From positions 1-17,805 of the forward strand of contig JAEDEY010000039.1 in NCBI GenBank assembly GCA_016293065.1: a stretch of DNA of 17,805 nucleotides. The letters are read 5' to 3'. Both the position numbers and the translations under genes were made by a program. The stretch's first letter is position 1; the number at the start of each line of letters is the position of its first letter. This DNA is from Bacteroidales bacterium (GTDB taxonomy: Bacteria; Bacteroidota; Bacteroidia; Bacteroidales; UBA3663). Below, piece by piece: positions 8,626 through 16,519 of this stretch. Under the pieces are notes generated by a model, which saw only the letters and a program-made list of their open reading frames with translations, did not search any database and had not been told where the DNA came from.

Positions 8626-8662
8626 CGAGGACGATTTTTGCAACCTTTGAGACTATTTTTTC
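8626..8662 (-). promoter_or_regulatory. Right operator: mirrored half-sites 21 bp apart
   Basis: Read on the minus strand, GAAAAAATAGTCTCAA (8662-8647) is followed by GCAAAAATCGTCCTCG (8641-8626). The cores are again 21 bp apart. The outer copy differs from the left outer copy at a single base. It abuts the -33 position of the rightward promoter, mirroring the left operator. It is probably the activator site for the dual-DUF1680/SusCD operon. Confidence 0.6.
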
Positions 8663-8692
8663 ATTCATTTCATATTTAAATCTGTTATTTTG
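8661..8692 (+). promoter_or_regulatory. Promoter of the rightward SusCD operon
   Basis: TTATTTTG at 8685-8692 matches seven of the eight positions implied by TAnnTTTG (T instead of A at position two). It occupies the exact mirror position of the leftward -7 box about axis 8615.5. No TTTG is present at the expected -33 position (8661-8664 is TCAT), which suggests a promoter that depends on an activator at the adjacent operator. Transcription should start near 8697, giving a leader of about 40 bases that is A-rich just before the ATG at 8738. Confidence 0.55.
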
Positions 8693-8737
8693 CGCCATGA
8701 ATACAACACTTATCAGCATAACTAAACAAAACAAGAT

Positions 8738-11599
8738 ATGATACGCATGACAAAACGGATGGCTGTTGCATGTTGTTCAATAGCCGCACTCGCAATGAGT
8801 GCCTGCGGACCGAATCCTCGTATTATTAAAGAGGTAAAGCCCTTGGTCGTGAATTGCCCTGAGGGCACAGTGCCAGTCCTGCCTCATTTGGTATGGGTGG
8901 ACTATAGTGATGGATATTCGGAATATAGACAGGTGAGATGGAACAATTATGCTCTTGCAACCGAAAAGGAGCAGGCCGATGCCAGCCAGTATCCCGCAGG
9001 AACGACCTACTCTGTCAAAGGATATATCATCGGTGATGAAACTTCAGAACAAGGGTTCCCTGTATCTGCCGATGTGAAGGTAGTGGAGGACAATGTGGAT
9101 GTTCCTAATGCCGTGGTTGCACATACTCTGCCACTTGCCGACGTGTCTCTGTCGGGTGACAATCGTCTGACATGGAACCGTGATCTCGCATTGCGTGAGA
9201 TCTGCTCATGGGATGTGGCTCAGCAACTCTACAACTATCGCGACACATACAATATGCCTACCGAGGGCTATCCTGTCAGTGATGGCTGGGATGCGCCTGA
9301 TTGCAAGCTCAAGGGTCATGGCTCCGGCCATTATATGTCTGCAATAGCTCAGGCCTATGTTGTGACCAATGATCCTGAACAGAAGGCAATATTGCGCAAA
9401 AACATCATTCGCATGGTTGACGAACTTCGCCAATGTCAGGAAAAGACTTTTGTCTTTGACAAGAGACTCGGACGCTATCGCGAGGCACGCGACTTCGCTC
9501 CTGAAGCCGAACTGCGCACCATGAAGGGCACATGGGATGCTTTCAACAAATACAAGAAGCATCCAGAGCTTTATGGCTATGGTTATCTCAATGCCATTCC
9601 TGCTCAGCATTGTGCACTCATTGAGATGTATCGCGCTTACAACAACAGCGACTGGGTCTGGGCTCCTTATTATGGAATACACAAACAACTTGCCGGACTC
9701 ATCGACATTGCCACACTCTTCGACGACAAGGCTACGGCCGACAAGGCTCTCACCATTGCCAAGGACATGGGTCTCTGGGTGTGGAACCGTATGCACTATC
9801 GTACTTTCGTCGATGACAAGGGCACTCAGGAGGAGCGACGTCAGCGCCCCGGCAACAGATATGAGATGTGGGATATGTACATCGCAGGTGAGGTCGGAGG
9901 AATTGGTGAATCACTGGCTCGACTTTCTGAGATGGTTGCAAATCCAGATGAGAAAGCAAAGCTTATTGAAGCCTCAAATTATTTTGATGCTCCAAAGCTG
10001 TTTGGCAATCTTGCCCGAAACATTGATGATATCCGTACCCGCCATGCCAATCAGCACATCCCGATGATCATTGCTGCTCTGCGAAGCTATCGCGTCAATG
10101 GCAATCCTTACTATTATAACATTGCACGTAATTTCTGGACTTTGGTTCAGGGACGTTATGCTTATGCTACAGGAGGTGTCGGCAACGGTGAGATGTTCCG
10201 TCAGCCTTATACCCAGATTATCAGTATGGCGACCAACGGTATGCAGGAAGGCGAAGCAGAGAGCAATCCTGACATCAACGAGACGTGTTGCTCATACAAC
10301 CTCCTGAAGCTCACTCGCGACCTCAACTGCTATAATCCTGATGATGCAAGTTATATGGATTATTACGAACGAATACTGTTTAATCAGATGGTTGGTTCTC
10401 TCAATCCAGAACATTACCAGACTTGCTATCAGTATGCCGTGGGTATCAATGCCACCAAGCCTTTTGGCAATGAGACACCACAGGCTACATGCTGCGGCGG
10501 TACAGGTTCGGAGAACCATACAAAGTATCATGAGGCTGCTTATTTTGCCACCGACAACTCACTCTATGTTGCGTTATATATGCCTACCAAGGCAAATTGG
10601 AAAGAAAAAGGGATAAAGATTGTTCAGGACTGCCTATGGCCTGCCGAACATACTGCCATCAGTGTGGAGGAAGGCCAGGGTAAGTTCGCCATGAAGCTTC
10701 GAGTGCCATATTGGGCTACTGCAGGCTTCACTGTCAGACTTAACGGCAAGAAAGTGGATGCCGAGTGCAAACCATCTTCATACGTAACAATCGACCGCGA
10801 ATGGCAGCAGGGTGACAAGGTGGAGATTGACATGCCATTTACCAAGCATATCTTCTATGGAGCAGACAAGCTTCCTGCTGAGGTGGCAAGTGCCGATGGT
10901 ACTCAGCTTGAGGATGCATGGGTAGGAACGCTGATGTACGGACCTCTCGCAATGACAGGTACCGATGCTCTGACATGGAGCGATGCAACTCTCGACATCG
11001 ACTCACATCTCGACAACATCATTGCCAATCGTCCTACTTCGGAAACAGGTTATATGGGCAATCTCTATACACTGACAGTGGCAGGTCAGACCTTCCAGCC
11101 TGACTATTATCGCACGGCACATTCGACTCACTATTACCGCATTAACCACTCTGACACCCAGTCGTCTGCTCCAGCTGAATCGGCAGAAATAGATAAGACA
11201 GAGCTTCTCTCCCTTATCCAAATGGCACAAGAGCGCATTGCCGAACCAAGCAAGTGGGCTCCTAACGGATTCTGGCGCATGCAGAAGGCTGCCGATGATG
11301 CAAGGATGATAGCCGAGAGCAAGGAAGGCGTGACGCAGAAGAAGGTGAACGGAGCTGCCGCAAGACTCAACAAATGCCTCACGACGATGCGTCCATCCAA
11401 TCTGGCCGAACTCGAAGACCTGCGTCCGCTCACAGGATTGCTGCGTCGTGCAGGTTCGATCGACGACTCGACTTCTCCAAAACTCAGAGAGGCAGTGGAA
11501 TATGCTGAGATGGTGAAGAAATATGTCAGCGACGGAAGCGGAACGCACGACATGATAAAGACAGCCGAAGAAAAACTGAGAGCTGCTCTGCAAAACTGA
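8738..11599 (+). CDS. Modular DUF1680 (GH146-like) beta-L-arabinofuranosidase lipoprotein
   Basis: This 953-residue protein is the first gene of the rightward operon. A type II signal with lipobox MSAC puts the lipidated Cys at residue 23. Residues about 34-118 resemble a bacterial Ig-like (BIG_4) domain (VPVLPHLVWVDYSDG...). A DUF1680 catalytic module follows from about 125 to 770, including GWDAPDCKLKGHGSGHYMSA. Likely catalytic residues are Glu485 (GNGEMF, acid/base), Glu515 and Cys517 (ETCCSYN, zinc ligands) and Cys585-Cys586 (TCCGGTGSENH, nucleophile and ligand). The NLLKLTR and GTGxENH motifs are those of the GH146-style branch rather than the classic GH127 branch of the neighbouring enzyme. 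Residues about 815-953 are helical, with FIVAR-like units that may bind glycan or act as spacer. The residues after the lipid Cys (GPNPR) lack the acidic surface-export signal, so it may face the periplasm. The DUF1680 assignment is secure; the GH146 subfamily and substrate are inferred. Confidence 0.88.
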   Translation: MIRMTKRMAVACCSIAALAMSACGPNPRIIKEVKPLVVNCPEGTVPVLPHLVWVDYSDGYSEYRQVRWNNYALATEKEQADASQYPAGTTYSVKGYIIGDETSEQGFPVSADVKVVEDNVDVPNAVVAHTLPLADVSLSGDNRLTWNRDLALREICSWDVAQQLYNYRDTYNMPTEGYPVSDGWDAPDCKLKGHGSGHYMSAIAQAYVVTNDPEQKAILRKNIIRMVDELRQCQEKTFVFDKRLGRYREARDFAPEAELRTMKGTWDAFNKYKKHPELYGYGYLNAIPAQHCALIEMYRAYNNSDWVWAPYYGIHKQLAGLIDIATLFDDKATADKALTIAKDMGLWVWNRMHYRTFVDDKGTQEERRQRPGNRYEMWDMYIAGEVGGIGESLARLSEMVANPDEKAKLIEASNYFDAPKLFGNLARNIDDIRTRHANQHIPMIIAALRSYRVNGNPYYYNIARNFWTLVQGRYAYATGGVGNGEMFRQPYTQIISMATNGMQEGEAESNPDINETCCSYNLLKLTRDLNCYNPDDASYMDYYERILFNQMVGSLNPEHYQTCYQYAVGINATKPFGNETPQATCCGGTGSENHTKYHEAAYFATDNSLYVALYMPTKANWKEKGIKIVQDCLWPAEHTAISVEEGQGKFAMKLRVPYWATAGFTVRLNGKKVDAECKPSSYVTIDREWQQGDKVEIDMPFTKHIFYGADKLPAEVASADGTQLEDAWVGTLMYGPLAMTGTDALTWSDATLDIDSHLDNIIANRPTSETGYMGNLYTLTVAGQTFQPDYYRTAHSTHYYRINHSDTQSSAPAESAEIDKTELLSLIQMAQERIAEPSKWAPNGFWRMQKAADDARMIAESKEGVTQKKVNGAAARLNKCLTTMRPSNLAELEDLRPLTGLLRRAGSIDDSTSPKLREAVEYAEMVKKYVSDGSGTHDMIKTAEEKLRAALQN

Positions 11600-11645
11600 T
11601 TCACGCAATTTTTGTAACATTATTATAAACTAATTAAGAGTTGAT

Positions 11646-14600
11646 ATGAAAGTATTGCAAAGACAACACAATCTGCGACACGGTTCAGCCGTAGTCAAAG
11701 GTGCGGCATGCCTGCTACTTTTGGCAGGTAGCGTCACTTCTCAAGTGCAAGCCGCAAATGAAAACATGGGTGTCACATCGACTATTTCCATGCAGCAGAA
11801 TGACATTGTGAAGAAAGGTGTCATCCTTGATGCTACCGGTGAGCCAATCATCGGTGCAAGCGTAGTGGAGAAAGGTAACCCTACCAACGGTACAATCACC
11901 GATATCGATGGTAACTACAGCCTGAAAGTGAAAAACGCACAATCAGTCCTTGTCGTTTCTTACACTGGCTTTATGTCACAGGAGACCGAGGGCGGCCAAT
12001 TGGTCCTTCGCGAAGACCTCAAGGCTCTCAGCGAGGTTGTCGTGATCGGTTACGGTACTCAGCGCAAGGGCGATGTCACCTCTGCTGTTTCGAGTGTCAA
12101 GGCCGAGGACTTCGCAGCTGGTAAGATTGGTGATGCTGCTGAGTTGGTAAAAGGTAAGATTGCAGGTTTGTCAATCACAAACTCTTCAGGTGATCCTACC
12201 GCACAGTCAACCATCATGCTACGTGGTGTGAATACCATTTCCGGCAATGTGTCTCCTCTCGTGCTTGTTGACGGTATCGAAGGTGACCTCAACACGGTTG
12301 CTCCTGAGAATATCGCATCTATCGATGTACTGAAGGATGCATCTGCTGCGGCAATCTATGGTACACGTGGTGCCAATGGTGTCATCCTCATCACTACCAA
12401 GACTGGTAAGCGTGAGGGTACGGCAAGTGCTACATATTCCAACTACTTCGCTTTCTCTCAGTGGACAAAGAAAGCCAAGTTCATGGATACACGTGATGTC
12501 ATCTATGGAAAGACTTCGCAGGAATATCTTGGCTACGATACCGACTGGATCAAGGCCATCACACGCAAGGCTGGTTTCAAGCACAACCATTCGTTGCTCC
12601 TCAATGGTGGTACCAAGAACTCTACTTACTCTGCCAATGTAGCATACAACGATGAGGAAGGTATCATCATCAGAAATAACAATGAGAACCTCAAGGCTCA
12701 GCTCGACTATACTCAGTATTTGTGGGACGATATCCTGAAGTTCAACTTCAATGCTCTGGTGACTCGTCAGAAATACAATTCAGGAGAATTTGCACTTGCC
12801 TATCGCAATGCAGTGATCCGCAACCCGTCGGAGCCTGTCTATAACGAGGATGGCAGCTACTACGAGAACTTCAATAAGCTCCAGTACTACAATCCAGTGG
12901 AAATGCTCAACGAGAGCTTCGGCAAGGTACGTCGTCGTTTCTCTCAGCTCAGCGGTAGCGTCACTGTTGCTCCTATCAAGTCGTGGGAGACAAAGCTCAT
13001 GGTTTCGTTGGGCGAAGGTTCTGATGCTGCTGAATACTGGACTTCTCCAAAGCACTACAGCATAGTGCGCGAAGAGGATTATAATGGTAGAGCTTCAAAG
13101 AGCAATGGCAACTGGATCGACAAGAACCTTGAGCTGACCACTCGCTATCATAAGACTATCAACAACGTGCATCGTATTGATGCCCTTGTCGGTTACAGCT
13201 ACCTCTTCCATGAAGACGATGGTTTCAATGCAGGCAACGGTAACTTCTCTACCACAGCTTTCCTTTGGAACAATCTCGGCAACGGTTCTTTCCTTCAGGA
13301 GGAAGACCGCCACGCTTGGATGGGTTCTTACAGAAGCAATAGCAAGCTGGTCGGTTTCTTCGGTCGTGTTAGCTATGGCTATGGCGAAAAGTATAATGTC
13401 CTTGCCAGCATCCGTCGCGAAGGTTCGACAAAGTTCGGTGACAACAACAAGTGGGCAACATTCCCTTCTGTTTCAGCTGGTTGGACTATAAGCAACGAGA
13501 GCTTCATGGAGAGCACCAAGCAGTGGCTCGACAACTTGAAGCTTCGTGTAGGTTTCGGTGTTACAGGTATCACACCTTCTGATAACTATATGTCGCAGTA
13601 TCTCTACAACTTTGCAGGATATGGCGATGTCAAGGATCTTGAAGGCAACTGGATCAAGACTCTCGAAGTCGTGCAGAACGTCAACAAGGACCTGAAGTGG
13701 GAGACTACTCAAGAATGGAACTTCGGTCTTGACTGGTCGGTGCTAAAGGGCCGACTCAACGGTAGCATTGATTTCTATCGCAAGACTACAGAAGACCTGC
13801 TCTATTGGTATAATGTGCCAATGCCACCAAATCTCTATAGCATGACACTCTACAACGTAGGTAAGATCCGCAACACAGGTGTCGAGTTCATGGTCAATGC
13901 TATTCCTGTGCAGACCAAGGATTTCACATGGGAGACTACAGTGACCCTGTCGAGCAACAAGAACAAGCTGATCAGCCTCAACAACGACAAGTATCAGACC
14001 GACAACTTCCAGGAAGTAGGTGGTGTCAGTGACCCTATCTCAGTCTCTACTCACTGTATGGAGGTAGGCACGGGTCTCGGTGACTTTTGGATGCTTAAGT
14101 CGGTAGGTGTTGACAAGGATGGATTTGTGCTTGTCGAGACAAAGGACGAGAACGGCAACTGGGTGGCTAAGCCATTCAACACCAACCTCAATGTGAAGGA
14201 GAATCGCCAGCGCTGTGGCAACGGTATGCCTGATATTTATTTCGGATGGAACAACACATTGCGCTATAAGGGCTTCGACCTCAACATGCAGTTCACAGGA
14301 CAGTTCGGATACAAGATCCTCAATGCTCAGCGATGCTTCTACGAGAACAACTCAATCGCTTACAACCGTCTGAAGTCGGCCGACAAGACTTATCCTGCTA
14401 TCAATCCTGACGGAACTCCATATATTGATCCGGAAACTGGAAAGCAGAAGATGGTAAAACTGTCGAGCTCAATGTCACAGGGTGTATGGAGCGACCATCT
14501 TGAGAATGGCGACTTCCTGAAGCTGACCAATGTGACTCTCGGTTATGTCTTGCCTCTGAAGGGATCGGTAACCAACTATCTGAAGAATGTGCGTTTCTTC

Positions 14601-14747
14601 GCATCAGCTTCCAACCTGTTCTGCATCACAGGTTATTCAGGTATCGACCCTGAGGTTAGCAACTACTTCATGGCTCCTGGTATCGACGACCGCGACAAGT
14701 ATCCTACTACACGTAGCTACACCGTTGGTATGTCATTCAATTTCTAA
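11646..14747 (+). CDS. SusC-like TonB-dependent outer-membrane transporter
   Basis: This 1033-residue RagA/SusC-family protein imports oligosaccharides across the outer membrane as a complex with SusD. It has a signal peptide (about 1-36, cleavage after VQA) and a carboxypeptidase-D-regulatory-like domain at about 57-122 (GVILDATGEPIIGASV). The TonB-box/linker region is SEVVVIGYGTQ at about 129-139. The plug at about 140-252 carries the SusC signature LKDASAAAIYGTRGANG. A 22-strand-type barrel runs to a C-terminal Phe (VGMSFNF). There is no STN domain, so it is not expected to signal to an anti-sigma factor; control by the HTCS fits better. It lies 46 bases after the lipoprotein enzyme gene, with no promoter seen in the gap, and 31 bases before the SusD gene. 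The length is normal for the family. The substrate is inferred from the neighbours only. Confidence 0.97.
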   Translation: MKVLQRQHNLRHGSAVVKGAACLLLLAGSVTSQVQAANENMGVTSTISMQQNDIVKKGVILDATGEPIIGASVVEKGNPTNGTITDIDGNYSLKVKNAQSVLVVSYTGFMSQETEGGQLVLREDLKALSEVVVIGYGTQRKGDVTSAVSSVKAEDFAAGKIGDAAELVKGKIAGLSITNSSGDPTAQSTIMLRGVNTISGNVSPLVLVDGIEGDLNTVAPENIASIDVLKDASAAAIYGTRGANGVILITTKTGKREGTASATYSNYFAFSQWTKKAKFMDTRDVIYGKTSQEYLGYDTDWIKAITRKAGFKHNHSLLLNGGTKNSTYSANVAYNDEEGIIIRNNNENLKAQLDYTQYLWDDILKFNFNALVTRQKYNSGEFALAYRNAVIRNPSEPVYNEDGSYYENFNKLQYYNPVEMLNESFGKVRRRFSQLSGSVTVAPIKSWETKLMVSLGEGSDAAEYWTSPKHYSIVREEDYNGRASKSNGNWIDKNLELTTRYHKTINNVHRIDALVGYSYLFHEDDGFNAGNGNFSTTAFLWNNLGNGSFLQEEDRHAWMGSYRSNSKLVGFFGRVSYGYGEKYNVLASIRREGSTKFGDNNKWATFPSVSAGWTISNESFMESTKQWLDNLKLRVGFGVTGITPSDNYMSQYLYNFAGYGDVKDLEGNWIKTLEVVQNVNKDLKWETTQEWNFGLDWSVLKGRLNGSIDFYRKTTEDLLYWYNVPMPPNLYSMTLYNVGKIRNTGVEFMVNAIPVQTKDFTWETTVTLSSNKNKLISLNNDKYQTDNFQEVGGVSDPISVSTHCMEVGTGLGDFWMLKSVGVDKDGFVLVETKDENGNWVAKPFNTNLNVKENRQRCGNGMPDIYFGWNNTLRYKGFDLNMQFTGQFGYKILNAQRCFYENNSIAYNRLKSADKTYPAINPDGTPYIDPETGKQKMVKLSSSMSQGVWSDHLENGDFLKLTNVTLGYVLPLKGSVTNYLKNVRFFASASNLFCITGYSGIDPEVSNYFMAPGIDDRDKYPTTRSYTVGMSFNF

Positions 14748-14778
14748 AAGTTGAACATAATAATACATTATATATATT

Positions 14779-16494
14779 ATGAAAAGTATAATAACGAAGA
14801 CTATCGCTGGATTCTGCATGGGTGGTGCTTTGCTGGCAGGAACTGCTTCATGTACAGATCTTGATGAAAAATTATATGACAAGCTCAACGATACCAACAT
14901 CGACTTGAGCAACGAGACCGACCTCTCGCTGATTCTCGGTGCATCGGTGGCTCAGTACCGCTATCTTGTGGAAGACTGGTTCGGAATGTTCCATCTTCTT
15001 GAGGAGTCTTCCGATCAGTATATGGTTCCTTCACGTCCGGGTGTGGGATGGGGTGATGCCTATGTCAATCTCCACAAGCACAACTGGTCATATTCTGTAG
15101 GTCAGATCCAGAATCCATGGGACATCGCATATCGTGGTATCGCCTATGCCAACATGGTGATCGATGCTGCTCCTGAGGATGCCAAGGAGAGCATTGCTCA
15201 GGCAAAGTTCTTCAGAGGTCTGTTCTACTATCACCTGCTCGACATGTTCGGCAATGCTCCATTGCAGACCACTCAGATTGTCGAGGACGGCTATCTCCCA
15301 GAGCAGGTAGGAGTGGAGGCTCTATATAACTTCTGTGTCGAAGAGTTCAAGTATGTGAAGGAGAACATCGGTGAAAGCAATGCCTATGGATGGGCAAACA
15401 TCAATGCTGCACGCATGGCACTTGCAAAGCTCTATCTAAATAAGAATGCTTATCTCGGCACTTCGGGCAACGACGGCTTCGAGTCTGCTCTTGCCGAGGT
15501 GGAGGAGGTCATTGCTTCGGGCAAGTATTCGCTTGCTCCAAATTACAAGGACTGTTTCCGCGAGAATATCGACGATTGCCCTGAGATCATCTTTGCCATT
15601 CCTGGCGACCGCACCCATACAGTGCAGTTCGGTCTTCAGAGCTATTGCTTCCCTCAGACAGGTCTTGAGGCTTACGGCTCATCAGCTCCTGGCTACAACG
15701 GTTCGTGTGCTATTCCACAGTGGATTTACACTTATGCCGAAGGCGACAAGCGTCTTGATGACACATGGGCTTATGGCGAGCAGCACTATGCAGTGAAGAA
15801 CTCTGACGGCACATATTCAGTCAATGCAGGCGATCCTATTCCATTCTCATCTGACGACTGGAGTGGCACAGGCTATCTGAACTACAATATCAACGTACAC
15901 TCGATCGACAACCCAGGAGCATATCAGCAGGAAGGTGCACGTCTGCACAAGTATGAGATTATCTCAGGTACAAACGATGGCACTACAGCCGACGATTTCC
16001 CTATCTTCCGCTATGCCGATGCTCTGATGATCAAGGCAGAGTGCCTGCTTCGTCTTGGTCGTGACAAGGAGACTGCTGCAAGCCTCGTTACTGACGTGCG
16101 CAAGCGTTCGTTCGCTTCTCTTGCTGCTGCCACACGCACTGTAGCCGACCTCGAGGGTGGCAGTGTTTATAAGTATGGACACAGCGAATACACATGTGAG
16201 GGCGCTACCAACTGGGATCCTGCTTCATACGTGAGCACATTCGAGGGTGGCGCTGACATCGAACTCGGAGGCTTGCTCGATGACCTCGGATGGGAGTTCT
16301 GTGCAGAGCTTCACCGTCGTCAGGATCTCCGTCGTTTCAAGATGGCTGATGGACGCAACGTATGGAATGGCAAGTCATGGTTCTGCAAGGATGCCACTAC
16401 CTCTACCACTTACGATGTATATGCCATCCCAGAAGCTGCTATGAAGACCAACTCCAAGCTTGTCCAGAACCCTGGTTATGTAGTTGGTGAATAA
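14779..16494 (+). CDS. SusD-like surface glycan-binding lipoprotein
   Basis: This 571-residue RagB/SusD-family lipoprotein forms the lid over the SusC channel. The lipobox TASC gives lipidated Cys25, and the next residues TDLDE are acidic, consistent with a surface-export signal. The TPR-like helical scaffold is recognizable from AKFFRGLFYYHLLDMFGNAPL-type sequence near residues 142-162. The C-terminal SusD domain ends in NPGYVVGE. Trp- and Tyr-rich stretches (for example around 68-120) could supply the glycan-binding platform, but no specific site can be assigned. The gene follows SusC by 31 bases with an AT-rich leader and precedes the DUF4859 lipoprotein by 25 bases, so co-transcription is expected. 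Confidence 0.96.
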   Translation: MKSIITKTIAGFCMGGALLAGTASCTDLDEKLYDKLNDTNIDLSNETDLSLILGASVAQYRYLVEDWFGMFHLLEESSDQYMVPSRPGVGWGDAYVNLHKHNWSYSVGQIQNPWDIAYRGIAYANMVIDAAPEDAKESIAQAKFFRGLFYYHLLDMFGNAPLQTTQIVEDGYLPEQVGVEALYNFCVEEFKYVKENIGESNAYGWANINAARMALAKLYLNKNAYLGTSGNDGFESALAEVEEVIASGKYSLAPNYKDCFRENIDDCPEIIFAIPGDRTHTVQFGLQSYCFPQTGLEAYGSSAPGYNGSCAIPQWIYTYAEGDKRLDDTWAYGEQHYAVKNSDGTYSVNAGDPIPFSSDDWSGTGYLNYNINVHSIDNPGAYQQEGARLHKYEIISGTNDGTTADDFPIFRYADALMIKAECLLRLGRDKETAASLVTDVRKRSFASLAAATRTVADLEGGSVYKYGHSEYTCEGATNWDPASYVSTFEGGADIELGGLLDDLGWEFCAELHRRQDLRRFKMADGRNVWNGKSWFCKDATTSTTYDVYAIPEAAMKTNSKLVQNPGYVVGE

Positions 16495-16519
16495 CAATGT
16501 CAAACACGATAACAAGAAT

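Larger units (their letters stand above)
8569..8662. repeat. 32-bp imperfect inverted repeat between divergent promoters
   Basis: The arms are 8569-8600 and 8631-8662, with a 30-base spacer. Pairing is about axis 8615.5 and 27 of 32 positions match. The outer core GTCTCAA (8578-8584) and the inner core TGCAAAAAT (8589-8597) are perfectly mirrored. It lies entirely between the two -33 positions, so an operator role is more likely than an RNA hairpin: neither predicted transcript contains it. Confidence 0.85.

Noticed and set aside
8569..8662. The inverted repeat as a transcription terminator or RNA hairpin
   Set aside because: It lies upstream of both predicted transcription starts and has a 30-base loop with mismatches. 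It also pairs with the promoter geometry, so an operator is the better reading.
9206..9796. 196-codon minus-strand open frame inside the DUF1680 lipoprotein gene
   Set aside because: It is antisense to conserved catalytic-module sequence and has no family match that I recognize.
11003..11620. 205-codon minus-strand open frame spanning the DUF1680 lipoprotein 3' end
   Set aside because: It overlaps the real gene in antisense and lacks domains. The gap to SusC gives it no plausible promoter.
11600..11645. A separate promoter for the SusC gene
   Set aside because: The 46-base gap has no TAnnTTTG box and no copy of the operator half-site, so co-transcription is more likely.
14748..14778. Terminator or attenuator between SusC and SusD
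   Set aside because: The AT-rich 31-base gap shows no convincing stem-loop.
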